Source: Microbacterium sp. Marseille-Q6965
GTDB lineage: Bacteria > Actinomycetota > Actinomycetes > Actinomycetales > Microbacteriaceae
Direction of reading: 5' to 3'
Length of the DNA stretch: 64,000 bases
Assembly: GCF_946151065.1 (NCBI RefSeq)
Contig: NZ_CAMGZA010000003.1
Span: forward strand, 1-64,000
A model generated the notes under the pieces. It was not told the origin of the DNA. It saw nothing but the letters and a program-made list of their open reading frames with translations, and ran no database searches. The translations under genes were made by a program, and so were the position numbers. Below, piece after piece: positions 1 through 8,667 of the stretch; position 1 is the stretch's first letter, and each line of letters begins with the position of its first letter.

Positions 1-210
1 TCGAATGGAACGTCGTCGCCGAGTACCTGTTCAACCCGAGCGTGCTGCTCGGGCTGGGCATGAGCATCATGCTCACGATCATCGGCATGGTGCTCGGCTC
101 GGTGCTCGGCACGGTGCTCGCGGCGGGGCAGCTGGCGGGCTTCTGGCCGGTCAAGGCCGCGTCGGGCGGGTTCGTGGGGGGCTTCCGCGGGGGCCCCCCG
201 CCCGCCCGCC
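1..210 (+). repeat. Inverted partial copy of the ABC permease gene at 41221-41430, probable contig-edge artefact
   Basis: Bases 1-127 are identical to the reverse complement of 41304-41430, which lies inside the amino-acid ABC permease gene (window position p pairs with 41431-p). From about 128 to 193 the match continues with ten substitutions, and every one of them changes the base to G; after that the match dissolves into GC-rich sequence and the tannase frame takes over. Only an internal piece of the permease is present, with no start or stop. A biological duplication would not decay only towards G. A low-quality read end from two-colour sequencing chemistry, wrongly joined at a contig edge, explains it better (inference). 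Confidence 0.8.
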
Positions 211-2073
211 CCGATCCCCCAGGTCGCCCCGGCGACGCCCGGCGAGCTGCTCGAGTGCGCCTCGCTCGTCGGCTTCGACCACGCCCGCACCACCATCACC
301 GCCGCCGAGGTCGTCCCCGCGGGCGCCCTCCACAACGGCGGAGCGCCCGTGGGCGAGCACTGCCGCGTGACCGGGTCGATGAACGAGCGCACGGGCGTGG
401 ACGGCCAGCGCTACGCCATCGGCTTCGAGATGCGCCTGCCCGCCGACTGGGCCGGCCGCTTCCTCTACCAGGCCAACGGGGGCATGGACGGAAACGTCGT
501 GCCCGCGCTCGGCTCGTTCACCGGTGGACAGCTGCGCAACGGCCTGCAGCAGGGCTTCGCCATCCTCAGTTCGGACGCGGGCCACTCCGCGTCGCAGAAC
601 CCCCTCTTCGGCCTAGACCCCCAGGCGCGCCTCGACTACGGCTACCAGGCGGCGATCGCGCTCACGCCGATGGCGAAGTCGCTCGTCGCGGCCGCATACG
701 GGCGGGGGCCGGACACGTCCTACTTCGCGGGCGGCTCCAACGGTGGCCGCCACACCATGGTGGCCGCCACGCGCCTGGCCGATCAGTACGACGGCTTCCT
801 GCCCATCGCGCCGGGCTTCAACCTGCCGCAGGCGGCCGTGGCGCAGCTCGCGGAGGCCCAGCTGTGGAACACGATCGCGGCCACGCCCGGCCAGATCGGC
901 ACGGCCCTGAGCGGGCAGGAACGCGTCGTGGTGCGCGATGCCATCCTGCGGGTCTGCGACGGCATCGACCGGCTCGACGACGGGATGGTGCAGGACAGCG
1001 AGCGATGCGCCAGGTTCTTCGACGTGCAGCGGGATGTGCCCACGTGCGAGGGCGAGCGGGACGGCACGTGCCTCACCGCCGACCAGAAAGACGTGCTGGA
1101 GCAGCTGTACGCTGGCGTCACCACGAGCACGGGCGATCGCATCTACCAGCCGTTCCCGGTGGACGCCGGCATCGCCAACGCCGACTGGGAGTGGTGGAAC
1201 CTCACGGCGAGCGCCGCGCTTGACCCGATGGCCGTCGGCTTCGTGTTCTCCCCCGAGCCGGAGTCGCCGTCGATCCTCGCCGACATCACCCGGTACGCCC
1301 TCACGGTCGACGTCGACGCGAAGGCCGAGGCCATCTGGGAGACGGGGTCCACGGGCGAGAGCGCGATGGAGTTCATGACCCCCGTCGGGGACGACACCGA
1401 TCTCGACGTGCTGCGGAACTCGGGCGCGAAGATGATCGTCCTCCACGGCGCCTCCGACGCCGTCTTCAGCGCCGACGACACCGGCCGGTGGTTCGAGGCC
1501 GTCGACAAGGCGTACCGGAACAAGGCCGAGCAGTTCGTGCGCTACTTCGAGGTGCCGGGCATGGGGCACGTCTCGGGCGGCGCCGCGACCGATCAGGTCG
1601 ACGCCCTCGGCGCGCTCGTCGCCTGGGTGGAGCGCGGGGAGGCGCCGGACCGCCTCATCGCCACGGCGCGCGGCGAGGGCAACCCCGGCGGCGCGAACCC
1701 CGAGGTGCCGGGCGACTGGGCCGACGACCGCACGCGCCCGCTGTGCGTCTACCCGCTCGTGGCTCGCTACGTCGGCGGCGACCCCGAGTCGGCCGACAGC
1801 TTCGCGTGCAAGCCGAGCTCCGGCGGTCCGCGGCGGCGAGGGCGTGAGGGAGGGCGGGCGGGTCGCGCGACCCGCCCGCCCTCCGCCGCCTCAGCCCAGC
1901 CCCTGCTCCCAGGCCGTGCGCTGCACGGCCCGCGCCGTGCTGCGGATGAGGTGGCCGTAGGACGCCTCGACGGAGCCGTCGGGCACGATGATCGACACGG
2001 CGCCGAGCGGGTTCCCGCTCGTGTCGAGCACCGGAGCACCGAGCGACACGGACGGCGCCGACTTGCGCCGTGA
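181..2073 (+). CDS. Tannase/feruloyl-esterase family alpha/beta-hydrolase, 5' end missing and stop displaced
   Basis: The family hydrolyses galloyl or hydroxycinnamoyl esters, or related esters, usually outside the cell. The mature-like sequence starts near 240 (ECASLVGF, TTITAAEVVPAG, GEHCRVTGSMNERTG), typical of the tannase N-terminus. The nucleophile elbow is GGSNGG near 730, an acid candidate is LHGASD near 1440 and the histidine is in PGMGHVSGG near 1565. In classical tannases the catalytic Ser follows a Cys and the His precedes a Cys; both Cys are absent here. No signal peptide or native start exists because the upstream DNA is the permease copy; GTG at 349 is the first internal start in frame. 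The frame misses a TGA at 1845-1847 that directly precedes the terminator and runs antisense into the IclR gene, so a 3' frameshift is likely. The family assignment is firm; the substrate is unknown. Confidence 0.72.
   Translation, partial: ASAGAPRPPAPIPQVAPATPGELLECASLVGFDHARTTITAAEVVPAGALHNGGAPVGEHCRVTGSMNERTGVDGQRYAIGFEMRLPADWAGRFLYQANGGMDGNVVPALGSFTGGQLRNGLQQGFAILSSDAGHSASQNPLFGLDPQARLDYGYQAAIALTPMAKSLVAAAYGRGPDTSYFAGGSNGGRHTMVAATRLADQYDGFLPIAPGFNLPQAAVAQLAEAQLWNTIAATPGQIGTALSGQERVVVRDAILRVCDGIDRLDDGMVQDSERCARFFDVQRDVPTCEGERDGTCLTADQKDVLEQLYAGVTTSTGDRIYQPFPVDAGIANADWEWWNLTASAALDPMAVGFVFSPEPESPSILADITRYALTVDVDAKAEAIWETGSTGESAMEFMTPVGDDTDLDVLRNSGAKMIVLHGASDAVFSADDTGRWFEAVDKAYRNKAEQFVRYFEVPGMGHVSGGAATDQVDALGALVAWVERGEAPDRLIATARGEGNPGGANPEVPGDWADDRTRPLCVYPLVARYVGGDPESADSFACKPSSGGPRRRGREGGRAGRATRPPSAASAQPLLPGRALHGPRRAADEVAVGRLDGAVGHDDRHGAERVPARVEHRSTERHGRRRLAP
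1849..1884. terminator. Bidirectional terminator hairpin between convergent genes
   Basis: This is a perfect 36-base palindrome made almost only of G and C, with the left arm beginning GGAGGGCGGGCGGG. It sits between the probable true stop of the esterase (1845-1847) and the end of the convergent IclR gene at 1891. There is no clear T-tract, as is common in actinobacterial terminators. Confidence 0.8.
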
Positions 2074-2706
2074 CACGGCATACCCCTCCGAGCGCACCAG
2101 GGCCAGTTCGCGGCGCAGTACCCCGGCATCCACGCGGTACTCCTCCCCCTCGCCCTGCGCGCCCGCCATCTCGAGATAGTCCTCCTGGAACGCCGGCGGC
2201 ATGGAGGCGAGGATCGCCGTGCCCACGGCGGTCGTGTGGAGCAGATAGCTCGACCCGAGCCGTGGCCGCTCGTCGACATCGGTGCGGGGGCGCAGCGACT
2301 CGACGAACGTCGCGTCGTTGCCCTCCCGCACCCCGAGGTGCACCGGCATTCCCGTGGTCGCGTAGACGTCCTGCATGAACGGCAGCGCCACCCGCTGGAT
2401 GCCGTAGGTGCGTGGCGCCAGCAGGCCGAAGCGCCACATGTCCACGCCGATGGTGAGGCAGCCCTCGTCGTCGCGCTCGAGCATGCCCAGCTGGAGCATG
2501 TCGCTCACGAGCCGGTGGGTGCTCGTCAGCGGGGTGCCCGTGCGCCGGCTCAGCTCCGACAGGGTCAGTCTCGTGTGCGCGTAGTCGAAAGCCGAGAGCA
2601 GCCGGTGGGCGCGCTCGATCGATGAGCGCCGCCCCAGCGCGGAATCCGCTCCCGACGTCATCGTCATGACGTCATGATCCCGCAGTCTGCCCGTAGACCG
2701 ACTCAT
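1891..2706 (-). CDS. IclR-family transcriptional regulator
   Basis: It is a 271-residue IclR-type regulator. An N-terminal winged helix-turn-helix (about residues 28-90, with LTLSELSRRTGTPLTSTHR as the DNA-reading part) is followed by the IclR effector domain (LGVREGNDATFVESL, LLHTTAVGTAILA, SAPSVSLGAPVLD). Such proteins respond to small carboxylic or aromatic acids. The first possible start overlaps the upstream permease gene by 35 bases; ATG at 2667, next to the permease stop, would give 258 residues and is an equally good choice because neither has a clear Shine-Dalgarno sequence. It is the last gene of the same-strand importer operon and is the natural candidate to bind the CTTCCG-N5-CGGAAG palindromes at 5484 and 8565. 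Confidence 0.88.
   Translation of the reverse strand: MSRSTGRLRDHDVMTMTSGADSALGRRSSIERAHRLLSAFDYAHTRLTLSELSRRTGTPLTSTHRLVSDMLQLGMLERDDEGCLTIGVDMWRFGLLAPRTYGIQRVALPFMQDVYATTGMPVHLGVREGNDATFVESLRPRTDVDERPRLGSSYLLHTTAVGTAILASMPPAFQEDYLEMAGAQGEGEEYRVDAGVLRRELALVRSEGYAVSRRKSAPSVSLGAPVLDTSGNPLGAVSIIVPDGSVEASYGHLIRSTARAVQRTAWEQGLG
2664..2677. promoter_or_regulatory. Perfect palindrome TCATGACGTCATGA at the IclR start
   Basis: A 14-base perfect palindrome overlaps the permease stop codon and the alternative ATG (2667) of the IclR gene. It could be an autoregulatory site or a by-product of overlapping stop and start codons. It differs from the two operator-like sites upstream of the transporter and enzyme genes. 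Confidence 0.35.
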
Positions 2707-3465
2707 GCCACGGGATGAGGAACCGTTTCAGGGCGAACACGATGAAGTACAGCAGCAGGCCGAGGACCGACAGGATCACGATGACCCCGAACAGGCCGGG
2801 GGCGTCGAGCTGGTTCAGCGTGCTCACGACCATGAAGCCGAGGCCCTCGCTGCCGCCCAGGTACTCGCCGACGATCGTGCCGATGACCGCGAAGATGATG
2901 CCCGACTCCATGCCGGCCAGCAGGTACGGCATGATGCTGCGCATCTCGAGATTGACGAACGTCTGACCGCGCGTGGCGTTCAGCGACTTCATGAGGTCGC
3001 GGTGACCCGGCTCGAGCGACTTCACCCCGAGCAGCACGTTGAGCATGATCGGGAAGAACGCCAGCATCGCGGCGATGATCACCTTCGAGGTCATGCCGAA
3101 GCCGAACCAGATGACGAACAGCGGAATGAACGCGACCTTCGGCACCACCTGGAGGGCGACGATGATCGGCCGCAGCGACACCTCGAGCCAGAACACCTTC
3201 CCCAGCACGACGCCCGTGATCACGCCCGCCACCACCGCGATGAGGAACCCGAGCACGGTCTCGGCGGCCGTGATGCCCGTGTGCTCCCAGGTGGTGGGCT
3301 CCTGGAGCAGCTGCCACAGGCGCTGGGCGATCATGCTCGGCGGCGGCAGGATCAGGGTCGACACGTTGAGCGCCCGCACGGCGATCTCCCACACCGTGCA
3401 GAGCACCACGATGAGCACCGGGGTGACCACCCACGGCAGCACGCGTTGCAGCTTCTCGGATCGCA

Positions 3466-3466
<1 letters not shown>
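2672..3466 (-). CDS. ABC transporter permease, nitrate/sulfonate/taurine type
   Basis: This 264-residue inner-membrane permease belongs to the SsuC/TauC/NrtB group. It has about six hydrophobic helices, beginning with VVTPVLIVVLCTVWEIAV, and the cytoplasmic EAA-type loop that contacts the ATPase (SLNATRGQTFVNLEMRSIMP, about residues 165-184). The ATG at 3464-3466 shares its A with the TGA of the ATPase gene (TGATG), so translation is coupled. Family members import sulfonates, nitrate, riboflavin or thiamine precursors and aromatic acids such as phthalate. The catabolic genes upstream make an organic acid more likely here than sulfonate or nitrate (inference). Confidence 0.88.
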
Positions 3467-4290
<824 letters not shown>

Positions 4291-4319
4291 TTCCCTTCCC
4301 CTTCGTCCGGCATCGTCGA

Positions 4320-5408
4320 TCAGCTCAGCAGCGAGTTGTCGACCCAGGACGCGGCGTCGTCGGTGTTCGACGCGAAGCCCGCCGTCTCCAGCTCGGCCAT
4401 CGCCTCCATCCAGCCGTCGACGTCGGTCGTGAGGAGCTCGGGTGCGTCGCCGCCGTCCGTCCACAGCGCGACGGCCTCGTCGAGCGCCGCCTTCGCCACC
4501 GCGTCGTCGTCCAGCGTCGCGAAGCTGTACTCGCCCCGCAGCAGCTCGATGGTCGCGCTGCGGTCGGTGTCGTCGATGATCGACTGGACGGCGGCCTTGA
4601 CGGCCCCGAGGTAGGCGCGGATCGCGTCGCCGCTGCGCTCCAGCTGCTCCTCCGTCGTGACATACACCTGCGTGTCGGCCTTGACGACCGCGATGTCGGC
4701 CGGGTTGAGCACCCCCGCGTCGTCGTTGCTGGCGGCCACCATGAGAGAGATGTCCACGCTGCCCATGTAGCCGTCCAGCTGGCCGCGCCGCACCATCTCG
4801 AAGGACGCCGGCGTCTGCGCCACCACCTGACGCTGCACGGAGTCGGGGTCGACGCCCGAGTTCTCGAGCATGAGCAGCAGCGTCTTCTCGCTCGTGCCGC
4901 CCTGCGACGGCACGCCGATCGTGGTGCCCTCGAAGTCGGCCGCCTTCTCGAGTGGACGGTCCTGCGAGTACATGATGCGCAGGGAGGGACGACGCACGAT
5001 CGTCCCGACGTTGATGAGCGGCTGCCCCTGCTCCACGCGGGCCGCGACGAGATCGATCGCCCCGACGCGCGTGAGCGCGCCGGCGCCCGCGATGAGCGTC
5101 TGCAGCGCGACGGGTGAGCCCCGCACGGCCTCCACGGTGGTGTTGAGCCCCGCCTCGGTGAAGTAGCCGCCGGTGAGGCCCACCATCTCGGGCGACATCG
5201 AGAGGGTGTCGAGGGTGAGGTAGCTCAGGAACGTGAAGTCCTGGAGCGATCCGCCCCCGCCCGCTCCGCCCGAGGAGCCGCCGCCCGCGGCGGGCGAGCA
5301 TGCGGTGAGCAGCCCGAGCCCGCCGGCGGCGAGCGCCAGCGCGGAGCCGCGCAGGAACGTCGAGCGGCTCAGCATGGCGCGTCGGATATCAGTCACTTCT
5401 TGTGTCAT
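4320..5408 (-). CDS. Substrate-binding lipoprotein of the SsuA/NMT1-like family
   Basis: It is a 362-residue exported binding protein. The leader has a twin-arginine-like basic start (MLSRSTFLRGSALALAAG) and a lipobox ending in Cys (GLLTACS), followed by a Gly/Ser-rich linker, so it should be anchored outside the membrane. The body has the two-lobed NMT1/SsuA pattern (SYLTLDTLSMSPEMVGLTGG, GYFTEAGLNTTVEAVRGSP). AAAGGAGCC precedes the ATG. It is the first gene of the importer operon, and the palindrome at 5484-5500 lies 76 bases upstream of the start. The ligand cannot be read from the sequence. Confidence 0.87.
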   Translation of the reverse strand: MTQEVTDIRRAMLSRSTFLRGSALALAAGGLGLLTACSPAAGGGSSGGAGGGGSLQDFTFLSYLTLDTLSMSPEMVGLTGGYFTEAGLNTTVEAVRGSPVALQTLIAGAGALTRVGAIDLVAARVEQGQPLINVGTIVRRPSLRIMYSQDRPLEKAADFEGTTIGVPSQGGTSEKTLLLMLENSGVDPDSVQRQVVAQTPASFEMVRRGQLDGYMGSVDISLMVAASNDDAGVLNPADIAVVKADTQVYVTTEEQLERSGDAIRAYLGAVKAAVQSIIDDTDRSATIELLRGEYSFATLDDDAVAKAALDEAVALWTDGGDAPELLTTDVDGWMEAMAELETAGFASNTDDAASWVDNSLLS

Positions 5409-5483
5409 GGCGAGGCTCCTTTGCCGCGTCTGTCTTCACCTGCAGGTCATCGTGACAGCGCGGGCGCGCCGCCACATCCAGCT

Positions 5484-5500
5484 CTTCCGGTATTCGGAAG
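5484..5500. promoter_or_regulatory. Operator-like palindrome CTTCCG-N5-CGGAAG in front of the importer operon
   Basis: CTTCCGGTATTCGGAAG lies in the 99-base gap between the FAD oxidoreductase stop and the start of the binding-protein gene. The same six-base arms and five-base spacer occur at 8565-8581 in the divergent enzyme promoter. The shared site and the nearby IclR gene suggest a common operator (inference). Confidence 0.7.
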
Positions 5501-5507
5501 GCACCGC

Positions 5508-6779
5508 TCACCCCACATTCTGCGCAACCCGGTCGCGCAGCACCGACACGTCGATGTCGGCGACCGAGCCGCCGTCGGCCAGATCGAGCGCATGGGCGGC
5601 TCCCGCGCCCATGGCGGCGCACGGTCCCATCACCCTCACCGACGAGAGCGCGGCGGGCTGGGCGTCGATGCAGCGGCCGGCCGCGATCACGTTCCGAGAG
5701 CCCCGCGGGATCAAACTGCGCAGCGGCACGTAGTGCAGGTGCCCGGACTCGAACACCTCCCACCGGTGCCGGTCGGGGCGGTCATGCAGCTCGATCGGCC
5801 AGGCCGTGCGCGCCACCGCGTCGTCGAAGCGCACCCCCGCGATGACCTCCTCGTCGAGCAGCGTGTGCTCGGCGCGGATCCAGCGCGTCTGGCGGCGTCC
5901 GAGCAGCCCGTAGTCGACGATCCGCGCGTCGCCGAACGCGTCGGGAAACGTGTCGGCGAGGAAGCGCGCCACGCGATCGGCCTGGTCTCGGCCCTCGTGC
6001 TGCGCCTTGCCCGTGCCGACCGTGCTGAGCGGGGTCGCGACGTGCGTCATGTTGATGACCGCCGTGCCGGAGCCCGGGAAGACGAAGGGGATCCCCTCGC
6101 GCCGCACGACGCCATACCGGTCGCCGACCCGGCGGAGATGCTCGGCGACGACCGTCCGATCCGGCACGTGCTCCTCGACGACCCCGGCGAGGCGGAACTG
6201 CTGGGAACCGTAGATCGGCCCGGTGGGTTCGGCGCAGGGCAGCCCGGCCAACCAGCTCAGCGAGGCGTCGCCGCTGGCGTCGACGAACCCGCGCGCGCTG
6301 ACCCTGACGCGCCCGTATCGCGAGACGAGTTCAATGCGCTCGACCCACCCGTCGTCCCCCTGCACGGCGTCGACCGCGGAGCCGAGCACGACCGTGACGC
6401 CGCGCCGGTCGAGCTCTCGCTCCATCCACCGGCCGACCGCCACCTCGTCGTACTGGATGCCCAGCGTCTCGCCGTACCGTTTCGAGAGGGCGCCCGTGCC
6501 GTCGAGATCGCGGAAGAGGTCCTCGAACACGGTCCGCGTGAGCATCTCGTAGTCGGGAGCGGTGCCGTAGACGCCGCAGAACAGGCCGATGAGCGAGTTC
6601 ACGCACTGCCCGCCGATCTGGGGCTGCGCGTCGACGAGCACGACCGACCGGCCCTGATCGGCGAGCGTGATCGCGGCGGCGAAGCCGGCGATCCCCGCCC
6701 CCACGACGCAGTAGTCGGCGCTCAGCTCCTCCACGACCGGCACGCTCCTCACGACGGTCGTGGTTGTGATCTCGGTCAT
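5508..6779 (-). CDS. FAD-dependent oxidoreductase
   Basis: It is a 423-residue flavoprotein of the FAD_oxidored (PF12831-like) group. The N-terminal Rossmann fingerprint is VVGAGIAGFAAAITLADQG, followed by the acidic residue of VVLVDAQPQIGGQC. A GG doublet with Cys (IGGQCVNSLIG) and a C-terminal FAD-contact segment (NVIAAGRCIDAQPAALSSVR) are visible. There are no membrane helices, so it should be cytoplasmic. The ATG overlaps the stop of the IlvD-like gene by ATGA, so the two enzymes are made together. It probably oxidises a hydroxy or amino acid produced or used by the neighbouring dehydratases; the substrate is unknown. Confidence 0.82.
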   Translation of the reverse strand: MTEITTTTVVRSVPVVEELSADYCVVGAGIAGFAAAITLADQGRSVVLVDAQPQIGGQCVNSLIGLFCGVYGTAPDYEMLTRTVFEDLFRDLDGTGALSKRYGETLGIQYDEVAVGRWMERELDRRGVTVVLGSAVDAVQGDDGWVERIELVSRYGRVRVSARGFVDASGDASLSWLAGLPCAEPTGPIYGSQQFRLAGVVEEHVPDRTVVAEHLRRVGDRYGVVRREGIPFVFPGSGTAVINMTHVATPLSTVGTGKAQHEGRDQADRVARFLADTFPDAFGDARIVDYGLLGRRQTRWIRAEHTLLDEEVIAGVRFDDAVARTAWPIELHDRPDRHRWEVFESGHLHYVPLRSLIPRGSRNVIAAGRCIDAQPAALSSVRVMGPCAAMGAGAAHALDLADGGSVADIDVSVLRDRVAQNVG

Positions 6780-8491
6780 GTCGCGGCTCCTGTGGTGTCG
6801 AGCGATGGGGTTGCGGTGGTGAGCACGGGGGTGGCGTAGCGCGCGCCGTAACCGGCGGCGAACTGCTCGAGCCAGCCGCGGCCCTCGGGCGGCGCCGGCG
6901 CCCCGGCTGCGGCGGCTCGGTCGGCAAGCTCGGCGGTGTCGACGGCGAGGTCGATCCGCCCTGCGGCGATGTCGATCTCGATGACGTCGCCGTCGCGCAC
7001 GAGGGCGAGCGGCGCGTCGCCGATGCCCTCCGGCGCCACCTCGCCGACGACGATGCCGGTGTTGACGAGACCCGAGAACTGGCCGTCGGTGACGAAGGCG
7101 ATGCGGCTGGCCATGCCGGCGCCGTCCAGGGCGAAGGCGACGTTGGACGCCATGCCCATGCCCGGCCGTCCCACCGGCCCGTAGCCCCGCAGCACGAGCA
7201 CCGACCCCTCCGCGATCTCGCCCGCGGTGATCGCCTCGAGCGCCTCGGCGGCGTCGTCGTAGACCCGCGCGGGACCGCGGAAGGTGAGCGGCCGCTTCTC
7301 GACGACCGACAGCTTCGCGATCGCCAGCCGCGGCGCCAGGCTCCCGCGCAGGAGCCGGATGGTGGCGTGGTCGCCCTGGGGCGATGCGAGGTCGGTGATG
7401 ACCTCCCCCTCCGGGCGGGCCCAGCCGGCGAGCGCGTCCTCCCACGTGGCGCCCGTGACGAGCGAGGTCGAGCGATCGAACTCCGCGCCGAGCGCGTCGA
7501 TCACGCCGAGGGTGCCGCCGGCGGCGACGAACTCCTCGATGCCGCGCGGACCGTTCGGCCGCACGGCGGTCACGGGGCGGATGGTCTCCGCCGCGCGGCG
7601 GAACTCCTCCGCGACGTCGACCGCCGCGCCGGCCTCGCGGGCGATCGCATCGAGGTGCTTCACCGCGTTGAGCGAGCCGCTCACGGCCAGCACGGCCTTG
7701 ACCGCGTTGCGGATCGCCGCCGGCGTGAGGATCCGCCGCGGGCGGCGACCGGCCGCGACGGCCTCGAGGATCACGGGCCCCGAGGCGTCGACGGCCTCGA
7801 ACATGCGGGACGAGTTGGCGGCCACCGGCGCGTACCCGGGGATCGTCATGCCGAGCGCCTCGGCGACGAGATGCATCGTGTTGGCGGTGCCCATGCCCGC
7901 GCACACGCCGGGACTCGCGATGGCACGATCGCTCATCTCGCACAGCTCGGAGAAGCCGATCCTGCCGCGGGCCAGACCGCCGGCGCGCAGGAACACCTCC
8001 TCGATGTCGACCGGCTCGCCATCGGGCATCGTGCCGCACGCCTGGTATCCGCACGAGACGATCAGCGTCGGCACGTCGGTGCGCGCCGCGGCCATGAGCT
8101 GACCGGGCGTGGTCTTGTCGCACGACGCGAGGCAAATCATGCCGTCGAGCAGCGCCCCGTCGACGACCGCCTCGATGTCGTGGGCCAGCAGGTCGCGCCC
8201 CGCCAGGACGTGTCCGCCGTCGCGGCCGGCGCTCATGATGAAGTCGGTTGGCGCCACGGTGCGGATCTCGAAGCCCACGCCGCCCGCCTGCCGGATGGAG
8301 GCGACGACGCGGTCGGCGATGTCATCGAGGTGCGAGAAGCACGGTGACAGCTTGGACGAGGAGTTGACCACAGCGATCTTCGGCTTGTCGAGGTCCTCAT
8401 CGTCGAGGCCGAGCTGTCGCCACTGCGTGCGCCGGGTGAACCACCTCGGCGACGTCCGTGGCAGCACGCTGCGCAGGTTGTGCTCGGTCAT
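6776..8491 (-). CDS. IlvD/Edd-family dehydratase, probably acting on a catabolic hydroxy acid
   Basis: It is a 571-residue iron-sulfur dehydratase of the dihydroxy-acid/phosphogluconate/sugar-acid dehydratase family. Cluster cysteines are visible in SSKLSPCFSHLDD, LASCDKTTPGQ and SPGVCAGMGTANTM, and the C-terminal swivelling domain carries GYGPVGRPGMGM and FVTDGQFSG. A perfect AGGAGG precedes ATG 8491; longer upstream frames lack this. Its context (IclR regulator, importer, FAD enzyme and AcnX) argues for a catabolic sugar-acid or hydroxy-acid dehydratase rather than biosynthetic IlvD. It diverges from acnX across 176 bases that contain the palindrome at 8565. Confidence 0.87.
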   Translation of the reverse strand: MTEHNLRSVLPRTSPRWFTRRTQWRQLGLDDEDLDKPKIAVVNSSSKLSPCFSHLDDIADRVVASIRQAGGVGFEIRTVAPTDFIMSAGRDGGHVLAGRDLLAHDIEAVVDGALLDGMICLASCDKTTPGQLMAAARTDVPTLIVSCGYQACGTMPDGEPVDIEEVFLRAGGLARGRIGFSELCEMSDRAIASPGVCAGMGTANTMHLVAEALGMTIPGYAPVAANSSRMFEAVDASGPVILEAVAAGRRPRRILTPAAIRNAVKAVLAVSGSLNAVKHLDAIAREAGAAVDVAEEFRRAAETIRPVTAVRPNGPRGIEEFVAAGGTLGVIDALGAEFDRSTSLVTGATWEDALAGWARPEGEVITDLASPQGDHATIRLLRGSLAPRLAIAKLSVVEKRPLTFRGPARVYDDAAEALEAITAGEIAEGSVLVLRGYGPVGRPGMGMASNVAFALDGAGMASRIAFVTDGQFSGLVNTGIVVGEVAPEGIGDAPLALVRDGDVIEIDIAAGRIDLAVDTAELADRAAAAGAPAPPEGRGWLEQFAAGYGARYATPVLTTATPSLDTTGAAT

Positions 8492-8564
8492 GGTCCTCCT
8501 TTGGATCCCGAGCCGGGGCTCGATCGGACACGTTCCCGTGGTGCGGACGGGCGGGCAACGGCGT

Positions 8565-8581
8565 CTTCCGGATAGCGGAAG
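8565..8581. promoter_or_regulatory. Operator-like palindrome CTTCCG-N5-CGGAAG in the divergent enzyme promoter
   Basis: CTTCCGGATAGCGGAAG lies between the divergent IlvD-like and AcnX genes. Arms and spacing equal those of 5484-5500, while the spacer differs in sequence, as expected for a conserved dimer-binding site. Confidence 0.72.
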
Positions 8582-8667
8582 GCGGTCTCTCGCGCGCGGC
8601 CCGGCAGGCCTAGCGTGCAAGGCAGTAGGCGATCCGAAGCGCGATGTGGCGCAGATGGGCAGGGGGC

